From NCBI RefSeq assembly GCF_000241465.1, contig NZ_JH584235.1:3540847-3604846 (forward strand): 64,000 nucleotides of DNA, in the 5' to 3' direction. Both the position numbers and the translations under genes were made by a program. Source of the DNA: Sphingomonas echinoides ATCC 14820 (lineage in GTDB: Bacteria; Pseudomonadota; Alphaproteobacteria; Sphingomonadales; Sphingomonadaceae). Shown here piece after piece: positions 37,887 through 46,937 of this stretch (position 1 is the stretch's first letter; each line of letters begins with the position of its first letter). The notes under the pieces were generated by a model, which saw nothing but the letters and a program-made list of their open reading frames with translations, had not been told where the DNA came from and did no database searches.

Positions 37887-38204
37887 ATGAGTGGTAACCG
37901 CAAGCTCGGCCCAATGGCCAATCCCTGGCTCGGGATCGGGATGGACGCCTGGACCTTGGGGTTGGAAGCCTCGGCCGTGATTGGGTTGCGCACCTGGCAA
38001 CGGGTGATGGCCGGACCCAACGGCAATGCCGCCAGCGATGCTGAGGCGCATCGCATGGTCGATGAGAAGATGATTGCGGCGCTGCAGTTGCAGATGGCGA
38101 TGCTGACGGGTCGCCTGGGTACCACGCCTGCAACCGCGACGAAGAAGATCATCCGGCACTATTCTCGCACGGTGCGCGCCAACCGGAAGCGGCTGGCGGG
38201 GTAA
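37887..38204 (+). CDS. Small phasin-like helical protein, 105 aa
   Basis: The protein is alpha-helical with an amphipathic, Ala/Met/Gln-rich middle (AHRMVDEKMIAALQLQMAML) and a basic C-terminus (HYSRTVRANRKRLAG). The pattern recalls phasins that coat polyhydroxyalkanoate granules, and a PHB depolymerase gene occurs later in the window, but the match is only by composition. It lies 100 nt after the Gre-like gene on the same strand. Confidence 0.5.
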   Translation: MSGNRKLGPMANPWLGIGMDAWTLGLEASAVIGLRTWQRVMAGPNGNAASDAEAHRMVDEKMIAALQLQMAMLTGRLGTTPATATKKIIRHYSRTVRANRKRLAG

Positions 38205-38239
38205 CGCGGGCTTGGCGAGGTTTGCTCGCGCACCCGCCG

Positions 38240-39586
38240 TTAGTGTCGCGCCAAGGTAATCCGCGCGATCAGACCGCCGCCGTCGCGATTCTCAAGGGCG
38301 ATGTCGCCGCCTGCCTCGCGCACGATCGCGCGGGCAAGTGCGAGGCCCAGCCCGATGCCGCCGGTTTCCTTGTTGCGGGAGGTTTCGAGCCGAGTGAACG
38401 CTTCGAACACGTCGCCCAGCCGATCGGCGGGGATGCCGGGGCCGCGATCGCACACGGCGATCACCACTTCGCGCGGTGTCGCGGTGAGGGTGACCTCGGC
38501 CGACTTGCCATATTTCAGCGCATTTTCGATCAGGTTGCGCAGCGCGCGCCGCATTGGCGAAGGGCGCAGGCGCACTTGCAGGCGATCGGCCTCTTCAAAG
38601 CCGACCGAATGGCCAAGATCGCGGAAATCCTCGACCACGGCATCGACCAATGCCGCCAGATCGACCTCGGTCGGCGGTTCGCTCGGGCGACCCAGCCTCG
38701 CGAGCGACAGAATGTCGTCGAGCGTGCGGTTCATCTCGGCGATGGTATCGGCCATTTTCGCGCGATCGGTATCGTCCTCGACCGACTCGATGCGCACGCG
38801 CAGCGCCGCCAGCGGGGTGCGCAGATCGTGCCCGATCGCCCCGAGCATGCGATCTTTTTCCTCCAGCATCGCGGTTACGCGCAGCCGCAGCGCATTGAAG
38901 GCGACGATCACGTCGCGCACGTCCTGCGGACCGCTCTCGACGATCGGTTCGGTCGCGGTACTAGGGTGGAAGTCGCGTGCGGCGGTGGCCAGGCGGCGTA
39001 GCGGGCGCGAAATGCGCCGCCCGGCCCAGAGCAAGGGGACCAGGACGACTCCGTAGAGGATCGCGGTCTGCGCAAACAAGCGCCACAGGATCGTCGAATC
39101 GTTGCGGGTCCAGCCGATGTTGAGCACAATCCATTGCCCATCGGGGCGTTCTACCGCGACGACCAGTTCTGCCCCCGCGCGCAGCAGGCGTTCGATGCGG
39201 GATTGGCTGACATAGCGGAGGCGCGGATCATTGGGCGAGATCGGCAGCACCTGCGTCTCGATCCGGTTGGCCTTGACCCCGGCATCGGTAAGGGCGACGC
39301 GCAACGCCCGTTCGATATCGTCCAGCCGCTCCGCCCCGGGCGGGATCGGGGAGGCCGCCAGCACGCGCGTGCGGCTCCACGAGCCGCCGCCGCCGATTTT
39401 CTTGCCCGCCGCAATGCGTTCGTCGGCATCGACGATGCGCGTGACGGCTGGGCCCGTTGCCTGATCGAGCCGCGCCTGACGGCGTTCCTGCAGCAGCAAG
39501 CCAAAATTGATCGCCTGCGCCAGGAACAGCGCCACTGCGATCAGCAGCGCCATCTGGCCGGACAGGTTGCGCGGAAGAAGCCTCAA
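38240..39586 (-). CDS. EnvZ-like sensor histidine kinase
   Basis: This 448-aa membrane kinase has TM1 (LIAVALFLAQAINFGLLL), a periplasmic domain (about 35-170), TM2 (about 175-192), HAMP, a HisKA box IGHDLRTPLAALRVRIE, and HATPase motifs NLIENALKYG, CDRGPGIP and GGIGLGLALARAI. It starts 13 nt after its response regulator and is probably co-transcribed with it. The stimulus is unknown. Confidence 0.94.
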   Translation of the reverse strand: MRLLPRNLSGQMALLIAVALFLAQAINFGLLLQERRQARLDQATGPAVTRIVDADERIAAGKKIGGGGSWSRTRVLAASPIPPGAERLDDIERALRVALTDAGVKANRIETQVLPISPNDPRLRYVSQSRIERLLRAGAELVVAVERPDGQWIVLNIGWTRNDSTILWRLFAQTAILYGVVLVPLLWAGRRISRPLRRLATAARDFHPSTATEPIVESGPQDVRDVIVAFNALRLRVTAMLEEKDRMLGAIGHDLRTPLAALRVRIESVEDDTDRAKMADTIAEMNRTLDDILSLARLGRPSEPPTEVDLAALVDAVVEDFRDLGHSVGFEEADRLQVRLRPSPMRRALRNLIENALKYGKSAEVTLTATPREVVIAVCDRGPGIPADRLGDVFEAFTRLETSRNKETGGIGLGLALARAIVREAGGDIALENRDGGGLIARITLARH

Positions 39587-39599
39587 GGGCGCGCCGTCG

Positions 39600-40337
39600 T
39601 CACAGCCGGGTCACTTCGGCGGCCAGCGTATAGCCACCGCCCCATACGGTCTTGATCAGGTCGGGTGCCTTTGGGTCGGCTTCGATCTTGCGGCGCAAGC
39701 GGCTGACCTGATTGTCGATCGCGCGGTCGAACGCGGCGGCTTCGCGGCCTTGCGTCAAATCGAGCAATTGGTCGCGGGTCAGCACCTGGCGCGGGCGCGT
39801 AACCAGCGCGTGCAGCAAATTATACTCACCGGTCGACAGTGGCACCGAGACGCCGTCGCGATCGACCAGCGTACGCTCGCCCGATTTCAGCACCCATCCG
39901 GCAAAGGCGAACGACCCGCTCTCGGGGGCATGTTGGCGCACGCCGCCCGCTGCGGCACGGCGCAGGATCACCTTGACCCGCGCCGCCAGTTCGCGTGGCG
40001 AAAACGGCTTCACCACATAATCGTCCGCGCCCATTTCGAGGCCGACGATACGGTCGGTCTCCTCGGTCCGCGCGGTGAGGAGGATGACGGGGATTTCACC
40101 GCTCTCGCGAATATGCCGGGTGAGCGACAGGCCGTCTTCGCCCGGCATCATGATGTCGAGAATGACGAGGTCGATGGCATAGGCGGTCATCCGCGCGCGC
40201 GCGCCCTCGGCATCGCCCGCTTGCGTCACGCGAAAGCCCTGCCGTGTCAGGAACTGCGCGAGCGGTTCGCGGATCGAGCGTTCATCGTCAACCAGCAAGA
40301 GATGCGGCGTATCCCCCATGGTGTCGGTGTTTAGCAT
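39600..40337 (-). CDS. OmpR-family response regulator
   Basis: This roughly 245-aa regulator has a receiver domain (LLLVDDERSIREPL, phospho-Asp in VILDIMMPGEDG, LTARTEETD, KPFSPREL) and an OmpR/PhoB winged helix (LSTGEYNLLHALVTRPRQVLTRDQLLDL, VSRLRRKIEADP, VWGGGYTL). ATGs at 40337 and 40319 are both possible starts. It precedes its partner kinase. A terminator for the upstream EF-hand gene overlaps its promoter region. Confidence 0.95.
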   Translation of the reverse strand: MLNTDTMGDTPHLLLVDDERSIREPLAQFLTRQGFRVTQAGDAEGARARMTAYAIDLVILDIMMPGEDGLSLTRHIRESGEIPVILLTARTEETDRIVGLEMGADDYVVKPFSPRELAARVKVILRRAAAGGVRQHAPESGSFAFAGWVLKSGERTLVDRDGVSVPLSTGEYNLLHALVTRPRQVLTRDQLLDLTQGREAAAFDRAIDNQVSRLRRKIEADPKAPDLIKTVWGGGYTLAAEVTRL

Positions 40338-40353
40338 GACGCGATCCACTTGG

Positions 40354-40392
40354 AAAAAGGTGCCGGGCGAGCGGGGGGCAGGCTCGCCCGGC
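40354..40392 (-). terminator. Rho-independent terminator of the EF-hand gene
   Basis: On the minus strand an 11-bp GC stem (40362-40372 with 40382-40392, loop of 9) is followed by CCTTTTT. It lies 16 nt beyond the stop of the EF-hand gene and separates it from the two-component operon downstream. Confidence 0.85.
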
Positions 40393-40407
40393 GGCCGGGC
40401 CTGGGGA

Positions 40408-40854
40408 TTATTGGCCCGGATTGGGGGAGGGGGCTGGCGCGGGCGCAATCGCGTCCGCAGGGTCGCGGCGCTGCGTTACGGCCTTGCGCGCGCGGTCGGT
40501 CCAAGCGGCCAATTCGTCCTTGGTGATCTGGCCATCGCCATTGGCGTCGATGCGCGCGAAACGCTTGTCGGCTTGCGCCAGATATTCGGCGCGCGAAATC
40601 TTGCCGTCGCCATCGGTATCGGCGCGCTTCAGCAGGCGCGCCGCTGGACCGGTCTGCTCGTCGGCCGAGAGGAAGCCGTCTTTGTTGGTATCCATCGCGT
40701 CGAAACGCGCATTCGCCTGCGCCGTGGCTTCGGCCTTGGAGATCATGCCATCGCCATTGGTGTCGGCCTGCGCCATGCCACCGCCTTGTGCGATGGCAGC
40801 GGCGGTCGCCAGCGCGGCGACGGCGGCGGCAGTGAGAATGCGGGTGAACTTCAT
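40408..40854 (-). CDS. Exported EF-hand calcium-binding protein
   Basis: This 148-aa protein has a signal peptide (MKFTRILTAAAVAALATAAAIA) and four EF-hand-type loops: DTNGDGMISKAE, DTNKDGFLSADE, DTDGDGKISRAE and DANGDGQITKDE. It should bind calcium in the periplasm. The C-terminus is Pro/Ala-rich. The ATG at 40854 is preceded by GGAGATCCGCCG. The physiological role is unknown. Confidence 0.93.
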   Translation of the reverse strand: MKFTRILTAAAVAALATAAAIAQGGGMAQADTNGDGMISKAEATAQANARFDAMDTNKDGFLSADEQTGPAARLLKRADTDGDGKISRAEYLAQADKRFARIDANGDGQITKDELAAWTDRARKAVTQRRDPADAIAPAPAPSPNPGQ

Positions 40855-40989
40855 CGGCGGATCTCCTGATGCTGCCCCGGACGGTGGCGTGTCGGTGTCC
40901 GGGTTATGCCGGGACATCTGTCGCATCCCTATCCCGGGAAAGGGGGCAAAGTGTCGCAAAATGTCGCAGAGCCGCAGCGCGGCGGCGGG

Positions 40990-41766
40990 TTATGCGAAAA
41001 TGACGACGCTTTGCATGCCCTGCGCGATGGGGACGCCCTCGGCGTTCCACAGCATCATCGTCTGGCTCGACCCGCCATTGACCGCGTGGGACGATTCGGC
41101 GGCGAGCAACCACCAGCCATCGCGGGTGGCGGGGGCGGGCGTCAGCAGGTTGATGATCCAGGTCACCGAGCTGAGCGGGACGGGCTGTTTGCCGAGCAGT
41201 TTGAGTGCGGCCGGGGGGAGCGCGTCGGCCAGCGCCAGCACCTCAACCATCGGATCGATCCCCGACGCATCGCGCAACCGCGCCCAGCGCAGCCATTCGG
41301 CCTCGCCCGGTGCCTGATCCTTCAAGTCGAGGAAGTTGAAATTGCCGGTGAAGAAGTCGTCGGGCCCGGTGTAGAGCGTCGCATCGGCGGCGGGCGGGGT
41401 GACCGTGCGGTGCAGCGCACCACTGAGCGCGATGCGCGAAGGCTGTTCGGCCATGAACACGAACATCGCGCGATAGCCGAGCCCCGCCTCCGACACGATA
41501 TCGGCCTGGATGAAAGCGGCGGTGCGGCCGCGGCGCAATTTGGTGGCGGTGACGGTGACCGCGCCCGAAAGCGGCCCGATGAACGAAACTTGCGCCGATC
41601 GCAGCGGCGGCAGATCGGGCTCGATGGTTTGCGCGGCGTGCAGCGCCAGCGCGCTCGACAAGCCGCCATAAGCGGTGCGGCCCTGCAGCCAATCGGTCGG
41701 GATCTCCGCGCGGAAACCGCCCTCGATCGGGTGCGCGGCGGACAGGATCTGGTGGATCGGCGTCAC
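40990..41766 (-). CDS. Acyl-CoA thioesterase-like double-hotdog protein
   Basis: This 258-aa protein fits the TesB-like thioesterase superfamily: TDWLQGRTAYGGLSSALALHA, PLRSAQVSFIGPLSGAVTV and a C-terminal half with the matching hotdog segment (SHAVNGGSSQTMMLWNAEG). It would hydrolyse an acyl-CoA. The start is GTG at 41766, overlapping the acyl-CoA ligase stop by 4 nt (GTGA), so the two are coupled. Confidence 0.85.
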   Translation of the reverse strand: MTPIHQILSAAHPIEGGFRAEIPTDWLQGRTAYGGLSSALALHAAQTIEPDLPPLRSAQVSFIGPLSGAVTVTATKLRRGRTAAFIQADIVSEAGLGYRAMFVFMAEQPSRIALSGALHRTVTPPAADATLYTGPDDFFTGNFNFLDLKDQAPGEAEWLRWARLRDASGIDPMVEVLALADALPPAALKLLGKQPVPLSSVTWIINLLTPAPATRDGWWLLAAESSHAVNGGSSQTMMLWNAEGVPIAQGMQSVVIFA

Positions 41767-43289
41767 AGCGCGTGCTCCGCCAAACGGTCGCGCAGCGCGC
41801 GTTTGAGCACCTTGCCGATCGCGCTGCGCGGCAGTTCGGCGATCGCGTGGAGTGCCGTCAGACGCTGCGTCTTGCCGAGGTGCGCATTGGTCCACTCGAG
41901 GATCTCGGCGATGCTGGCGTCGATGCCGCTATGCGGGACGTAGAAGCCGACCGGGCTTTCGCCCCAGGTCTCGTTCGGCACGCCGATGACGCTGCAATCG
42001 GCAACGGCGGGATGGCGCGCCAGCACCGCTTCTAGATCAGCCGGATAGATATTGAAGCCGCCCGAGATGATCAGGTCCTTCTTGCGATCGAGCAGCGTCA
42101 AAAACCCCTCCGCATCGAAGCGCCCGATGTCGCCGTGGCGGATGAAGCGGTTGCCATCGGCATCGAACCATTCGGCGGCGGCGGTGGCATCCTTGCGACC
42201 GTGATAGGCGGTCATCATCGCCGGGCTGCGGCCGACGACCTCGCCCCTTTCGCCCTGGGGCACCTCGCGACCGTCATCGTCGATCAGGCGGACGTCATGT
42301 CCCTCGACTGGCCGACCCACGGTGTGGAGCTTGTCGGGAAAGGCGTTGGCGATCAGCAGGCAGGTGCCGCCGCCCTCGGTCATGCCATAATATTCGACCA
42401 GCAGCCCCGGCCAGCGCGCGACGACATCGGCCTTCAGCGCCGCCGGGAAGGGGGCGGAGGTGCAGGTCTTGAAGCGGAAGCTCGACAAGTCGAAGCGATC
42501 GAAATCGGGCAGCGCCATGATCCGCTGATATTGCACCGGCACCAGCATGGTGTGCGTCGCGCGGTGGCGTTCGGCGAGCGTCAGATAGCCGCGCGCGTCG
42601 AACTTCTTCATCAACACCACGGTGCCGCCCCAGCCGAGCGTGGGTAGCACGCTGACCAAGGTGGTGTTGGAATAGAGCGGCGTCGCGATCATCGTCACCG
42701 CGCTCGCGAACCCGGCGGCTTCATTGCGGCTGATATGTGCCCAGCGCATGGCATGGCTCTGCACGATGCCTTTGGGCACGCCGGTGGTGCCCGAGGAATA
42801 GATGATGTTGAAGCCATCCTCGGGCGCGATCGTGACCGGTGTCGGCTGTGCGCCAACCGGAGCGAGCCAGGATCCCAGCGATTTCAGATGGACGAGCTTG
42901 CCGGGAATATGGTGGCCGCTGAGCGCATTTGCCGCATCCGTATCGACAAAGGTGATGGGGGCAGCACAATCGGCGATCATCGCCACGATGCTGTCGGGCG
43001 TGCCAGAGGGTGCGAGCGGGGTTGCCAGGCACCCGGCGCGCAGCGCGCCGAGGAAGATCGCGACATAATCGATGCTGGCGGCGGCGACGATCGCGACCGC
43101 GTCACCCTGCTGCACGCCATCGCGCTGAAGCGCATCGGCGATGCGGTCCACCAGCGCGTCCAGGCTGGCATAATCGAGTTCGCCGCCTGCCTCGGCCAGC
43201 GCGACCTTGTCCGGCTGTTCCGCGGCGTGCGCGCGGAGCAGGTCGGGCAGGGTGGCAAAGTTTCTCGCGAGCATTTCGGCAGCGGTCAT
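41763..43289 (-). CDS. AMP-forming acyl-CoA ligase
   Basis: This 508-aa adenylate-forming enzyme has the AMP motif IIYSSGTTGVPKGI, the YYGMTEGGG segment, GDIGRFDAEGFLTLLDRKKDLIISGG and the catalytic lysine region PRSAIGKVLKR. It activates a carboxylic acid to its CoA thioester. The substrate is unknown. The ATG at 43289 is the better start; an upstream TTG adds five residues. It is coupled to a thioesterase. Confidence 0.93.
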   Translation of the reverse strand: MTAAEMLARNFATLPDLLRAHAAEQPDKVALAEAGGELDYASLDALVDRIADALQRDGVQQGDAVAIVAAASIDYVAIFLGALRAGCLATPLAPSGTPDSIVAMIADCAAPITFVDTDAANALSGHHIPGKLVHLKSLGSWLAPVGAQPTPVTIAPEDGFNIIYSSGTTGVPKGIVQSHAMRWAHISRNEAAGFASAVTMIATPLYSNTTLVSVLPTLGWGGTVVLMKKFDARGYLTLAERHRATHTMLVPVQYQRIMALPDFDRFDLSSFRFKTCTSAPFPAALKADVVARWPGLLVEYYGMTEGGGTCLLIANAFPDKLHTVGRPVEGHDVRLIDDDGREVPQGERGEVVGRSPAMMTAYHGRKDATAAAEWFDADGNRFIRHGDIGRFDAEGFLTLLDRKKDLIISGGFNIYPADLEAVLARHPAVADCSVIGVPNETWGESPVGFYVPHSGIDASIAEILEWTNAHLGKTQRLTALHAIAELPRSAIGKVLKRALRDRLAEHAL

Positions 43290-43397
43290 CAATGGTCTCG
43301 GCAAGTCTCGATGTTCGATTCGCTAGAGGATGAGAGGACGAAAGGCCATACGCGCTTTTCGAACAACCGAAATCCTCCCCGGCACGGGGAGGATTAG

Positions 43398-44093
43398 CTA
43401 GCCTAGAACCTTCGCCGTCTGGCCGAACAGGATCTTCTTGGCCTCCTCGGTCATCGGCTTGTTTTCGCTGATCGCGGCACCCTTGGCATAAGCGGTAATG
43501 GTGTGCGGGCGGGCGGCGATTGCCTCGAACCAGCGCTTGACGTTGGGAAAGTCGTCGAGGTTCTGGCCCTGGCGTTCATGCGGCACGATCCAGGGGTAGC
43601 AGGCCATGTCGGCGATCGAATATTCTCCGGTGATGAAATCGCGGTCGGCCAGGCGGCGATCGAGGACGCCGTACAAACGATTGGTTTCCTTGACGTAGCG
43701 ATCGATCGCGTAGGGAATTTTCTCCGGCGCATAGCCGCTGAAATGGTGGTTCTGCCCGAGCATCGGGCCTAGGCCGCCCATTTGCCACATCAGCCACTGG
43801 ATCGTCTCGGTGCGGCTGCGCAAGTCCGCGCCGATGAATGCGCCGTATTTGTCGGCGAGATACAGCAGGATCGCGCCGGATTCGAAGATGGCGATCGGCT
43901 CGCCGCCATCGACCGGTTCATGATCGACGATCGCGGGCATCCGGTTGTTGGGGGCGATCTTCAGGAAATCGGGCTGGAATTGCTCGCCCGCGCCGATGTT
44001 GACCGGGATGATGCGATACTCGACCCCGGCTTCCTCCAGGAACAGCGTGATCTTGTGGCCGTTTGGCGTAGGCCAGTAATGCAGGTCGATCAT
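43398..44093 (-). CDS. Nu-class-like glutathione S-transferase
   Basis: This 231-aa GST has the Nu-class pattern MIDLHYWPTPNGHKITLFLEE, PNNRMPAIVDHEP, ESGAILLYLADKYG and a C-terminal helical domain (GEYSIADMACYPW). Nu-class enzymes (YfcG/YghU) show disulfide reductase activity with glutathione. AGGAG lies 8 nt before the ATG at 44093. It is divergent from the acyl-CoA dehydrogenase genes across 230 nt. Confidence 0.92.
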   Translation of the reverse strand: MIDLHYWPTPNGHKITLFLEEAGVEYRIIPVNIGAGEQFQPDFLKIAPNNRMPAIVDHEPVDGGEPIAIFESGAILLYLADKYGAFIGADLRSRTETIQWLMWQMGGLGPMLGQNHHFSGYAPEKIPYAIDRYVKETNRLYGVLDRRLADRDFITGEYSIADMACYPWIVPHERQGQNLDDFPNVKRWFEAIAARPHTITAYAKGAAISENKPMTEEAKKILFGQTAKVLG

Positions 44094-44323
44094 GCGCCAA
44101 GCTCCTGTTGTTGGTGCGCGGGAGATGGGGGAGCCGTTACGCCTGCGCAACCGCGCGCGGTAACAATGAGCGGGCGGATTGCGACGTGTCGAGGCGCTGG
44201 GTGGCGCAGGCATAGCGAGCGGATTCGCCTTGCGGCATTGCCAATACCGCTTTTCACGAAGGGCAATCTGTGGCATCGCATGCCATACCCAATATTCAGA
44301 TTCGATCGACAAGGATAGGTTTT

Positions 44324-45541
44324 ATGGCGACTGCGCCCGAACTCGACGCTCCAGTGACGGCGCTTGACGAGTTCCGCCAGACGGCCCGCGCCTGGCTTGC
44401 CGCCAACTTTCCGTCTGCGCTCAAGGGCAAGGACAATGCGCTGTCGGCGCTTGAAGGGCCGACCGACCTCTCCGCCGAGGAAATCGCGTGGAAGACGGCG
44501 ATGGGGGAAAAGGGCTGGGGTGTTCCCGGCTGGCCCAAGGCCTATGGCGGTGGTGGGCTGGACAAGGCCGAAATCCGCATCCTGCAGGAAGAAATGGCGC
44601 GGATCGGCGCGTGGAACCCGATTGGCGGGATGGGCGTGATGATGTTCGGCCCGACCCTGCTCGAATATGGCAGTGAGGCGCAGAAGCACGAACATATCCC
44701 CGCGATCGCCAAGGGCGAGGTGCGCTGGTGCCAGGGTTATAGCGAACCCAATGCCGGGTCCGATCTCGCCAATGTGCAGACCTTCGCCGAGGATGCGGGC
44801 GACCATTATATCGTCAACGGGCAGAAGACCTGGACCAGTGGCGGCCAATGGGCCGACAAATGCTTCGCGCTGGTGCGCACCGACAAATCGCAAAAGCACG
44901 GCGGCATCAGTTTTCTGCTGATCGACATGACCGCACCCGGCGTCGAGGTGAAGCCGATCCGCATGATTTCGGGGCAGTCGCCGTTTTGCGAGACCTTCTT
45001 CACCAACGTGAAGGTGCCCAAGGAAAACCTCGTCGGGCGTGAAGGCCAGGGCTGGGAAATCGGCACGCGCTTGCTGCAGCACGAACGCAACAGCCTGTCG
45101 GGCGGGGGCGGGGCCTCGCGGCTGTTCGCGGGCAAGGCGCTAGGCGCGCTCGCCAAGGACTATCGCGGCGCGGACGAACACGGTCGCGTCCCCGACAGCG
45201 ATTTGCGGATGCGCATCGTGCGGCATGAGATGGACAGCCGCGCTTTCGCGCTGACGCTGCGCCGTGCCGCACTGGAGGCGAAGTCGAACCAGGGGCCATC
45301 GGCAGCGACTTCGATCATGAAGAATGTCGGCGCGCGCATCACGCAGGAGCGCGCCGAGCTGTCGATCGAGATCATGGGCATGGCCGGGCTCGGCTGGGAG
45401 GGCGAGGGGTTCAGCGAGGACGAACTGACCCAGACGCGCACCTGGCTGTGGGGCAAGGCGGTGTCGATCTATGGCGGATCGACCGAGATCCAGAACAACG
45501 TGATTTCCAAGCGCATCCTCGGGATGCTCGACCACCAGTAA
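44324..45541 (+). CDS. Acyl-CoA dehydrogenase, larger subunit type
   Basis: This 405-aa FAD enzyme has the ACAD N-terminal helical domain, the FAD/substrate segment WCQGYSEPNAGSDLANVQT, KTWTSGGQWADKCFALVRT and the C-terminal VSIYGGSTEIQNNVISKRILG. The place of the usual catalytic Glu (YEG) is Gly, so the base would be elsewhere, as in isovaleryl-type or heterotetrameric ACADs. It is followed by a shorter, dissimilar ACAD gene. Confidence 0.93.
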   Translation: MATAPELDAPVTALDEFRQTARAWLAANFPSALKGKDNALSALEGPTDLSAEEIAWKTAMGEKGWGVPGWPKAYGGGGLDKAEIRILQEEMARIGAWNPIGGMGVMMFGPTLLEYGSEAQKHEHIPAIAKGEVRWCQGYSEPNAGSDLANVQTFAEDAGDHYIVNGQKTWTSGGQWADKCFALVRTDKSQKHGGISFLLIDMTAPGVEVKPIRMISGQSPFCETFFTNVKVPKENLVGREGQGWEIGTRLLQHERNSLSGGGGASRLFAGKALGALAKDYRGADEHGRVPDSDLRMRIVRHEMDSRAFALTLRRAALEAKSNQGPSAATSIMKNVGARITQERAELSIEIMGMAGLGWEGEGFSEDELTQTRTWLWGKAVSIYGGSTEIQNNVISKRILGMLDHQ

Positions 45542-45593
45542 TTTGAGATAGGCTGCCGCGACACGCGCGGCGAGCCGGAGAGGGGCGGGGTGA

Positions 45594-45613
45594 AGGATGG
45601 CTGAAGCCATCCT
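45594..45613. repeat. Short palindrome between the two ACAD genes
   Basis: GGATGGCT and AGCCATCC form a perfect hairpin with a 2-nt loop in the 108-nt gap between the two acyl-CoA dehydrogenase genes. There is no U-tract, so it may tune expression of the downstream gene rather than stop transcription. Confidence 0.6.
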
Positions 45614-45649
45614 CCCCCGTTTCACCCATCACAGAACGGGGACCGCGAC

Positions 45650-46717
45650 ATGGCCGTACTCAACGAAGAACAGACGATGCTCCGAGACATGGTGCGCGAA
45701 TGGTCTGACAATGAATCGCCCGTAACCGCCTTCCGCAAGATGCGCGCGGCGGCCCCCGCCGAGGGGTATGACCCGGCGGCGTGGCAGGCACTGTCCGAAA
45801 TGGGCGTGGCGGGCATCGTGATCCCCGAGGCGTTTGGCGGCACCGCCTTTGGCTATCTCTCGCTCGGCCTGGTGCTGGAACAACTTGGCCGCAATCTCGC
45901 GGCATCGCCGCTGGCGGCGACGTCGGCGGCGGCGAGCGCGATCGTTTTGGGCGAATCCGAGACGGCGAAAGCTGCGTGGTTGCCGCGCATCGCCAGCGGC
46001 GAAGTGGTCGCCACGCTCGCGGTCGATGAGGGGCCGGTGCACGATCCGGCCAAAATCGCGACCAAGGTGGTCGACGGCCGGCTGAGCGGCACCAAGGCGT
46101 TCGTCGCCGAAGGCGATAGCGCGGGCGTTTTCGTGGTGGCCGCCGAGGATGGACTGTACCTGGTTGCCGGCGATGTCGGCGTGACGCGCTCGCCACGCCA
46201 TATGACGGATTCACGCAGCCATGCGCAGGTCACCTTTGCTGACGCGCCCGCCGAACGGCTCGGCGATATCGGGTTGACCGCGCGCGTGGTCGATCGCGCG
46301 ACGGCGGCGGTGTGCGCCGAAATGCTCGGCCTGGCCGAGCAAGCCTTCACCACCACCAACGATTATCTGAAGACGCGCGTGCAATTCGGGCAAGTGCTCT
46401 CGACGTTTCAGGCGCTGCAGCATCGTATGGCCAAGATGTTCACCGAGCTTGAGCTGATGCGCTCGGTCGTTGAAGGCGCGCTCGAGGCGATCGATGCCGG
46501 ACGGTCGGACGTCGACCAGGCGGTCAGCCTCGCCAAAGCGGTGGCGGGCGACACGCTGCACCTTGTCAGCCGGGAAATGATCCAGCTGCATGGCGGCATC
46601 GGCATGACCGATGAGCATGATGCGGGCTTCTACATCAAGCGTGCGCGCATTTTGGAGACGATGTGGGGCAATGCTGCGTTCCACCGGGAGCGCTTTGCCC
46701 GACTGAACGGATATTGA
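45650..46717 (+). CDS. Acyl-CoA dehydrogenase, smaller subunit type
   Basis: This 355-aa ACAD-like protein is shorter than the family norm. It keeps the helical domains and the REMIQLHGGIGMTDEHDAG stretch typical of small partner subunits such as those in steroid side-chain ACAD heterotetramers, and lacks an obvious catalytic glutamate. The same-strand order, with the larger ACAD 108 nt upstream, supports an alpha2-beta2 complex (inference). Confidence 0.9.
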   Translation: MAVLNEEQTMLRDMVREWSDNESPVTAFRKMRAAAPAEGYDPAAWQALSEMGVAGIVIPEAFGGTAFGYLSLGLVLEQLGRNLAASPLAATSAAASAIVLGESETAKAAWLPRIASGEVVATLAVDEGPVHDPAKIATKVVDGRLSGTKAFVAEGDSAGVFVVAAEDGLYLVAGDVGVTRSPRHMTDSRSHAQVTFADAPAERLGDIGLTARVVDRATAAVCAEMLGLAEQAFTTTNDYLKTRVQFGQVLSTFQALQHRMAKMFTELELMRSVVEGALEAIDAGRSDVDQAVSLAKAVAGDTLHLVSREMIQLHGGIGMTDEHDAGFYIKRARILETMWGNAAFHRERFARLNGY

Positions 46718-46937
46718 TCGGGATCGTATCGCTCTTCGCTAGTGCACCATGAATGCACCCTTTTCGAAGGTCCGTTCTGGCCACCTCGGCCGTGTCATTT
46801 TTATCGCAAGTCCGTAAAACTCCTATAGCTGTGCCGCCATTTGCGGCGTTTCCGCGCTTGACGCGGCCCCGTTCTCGATTAAATTCGATGATAGGGTACG
46901 GAGCCGATTAGCGTTCCGGCCCTTCGGGGAGAGAGAT
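46718..46937 (+). promoter_or_regulatory. Promoter region of the TonB-dependent receptor
   Basis: The 220-nt gap before the receptor gene contains the short inverted repeat gtgca...tgcac (46742-46758), a small gccgc/gcggc hairpin near 46832-46846, and GGGGAGAGAG before the ATG. No gene is seen. Any operator role for the repeats is inference. Confidence 0.4.
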
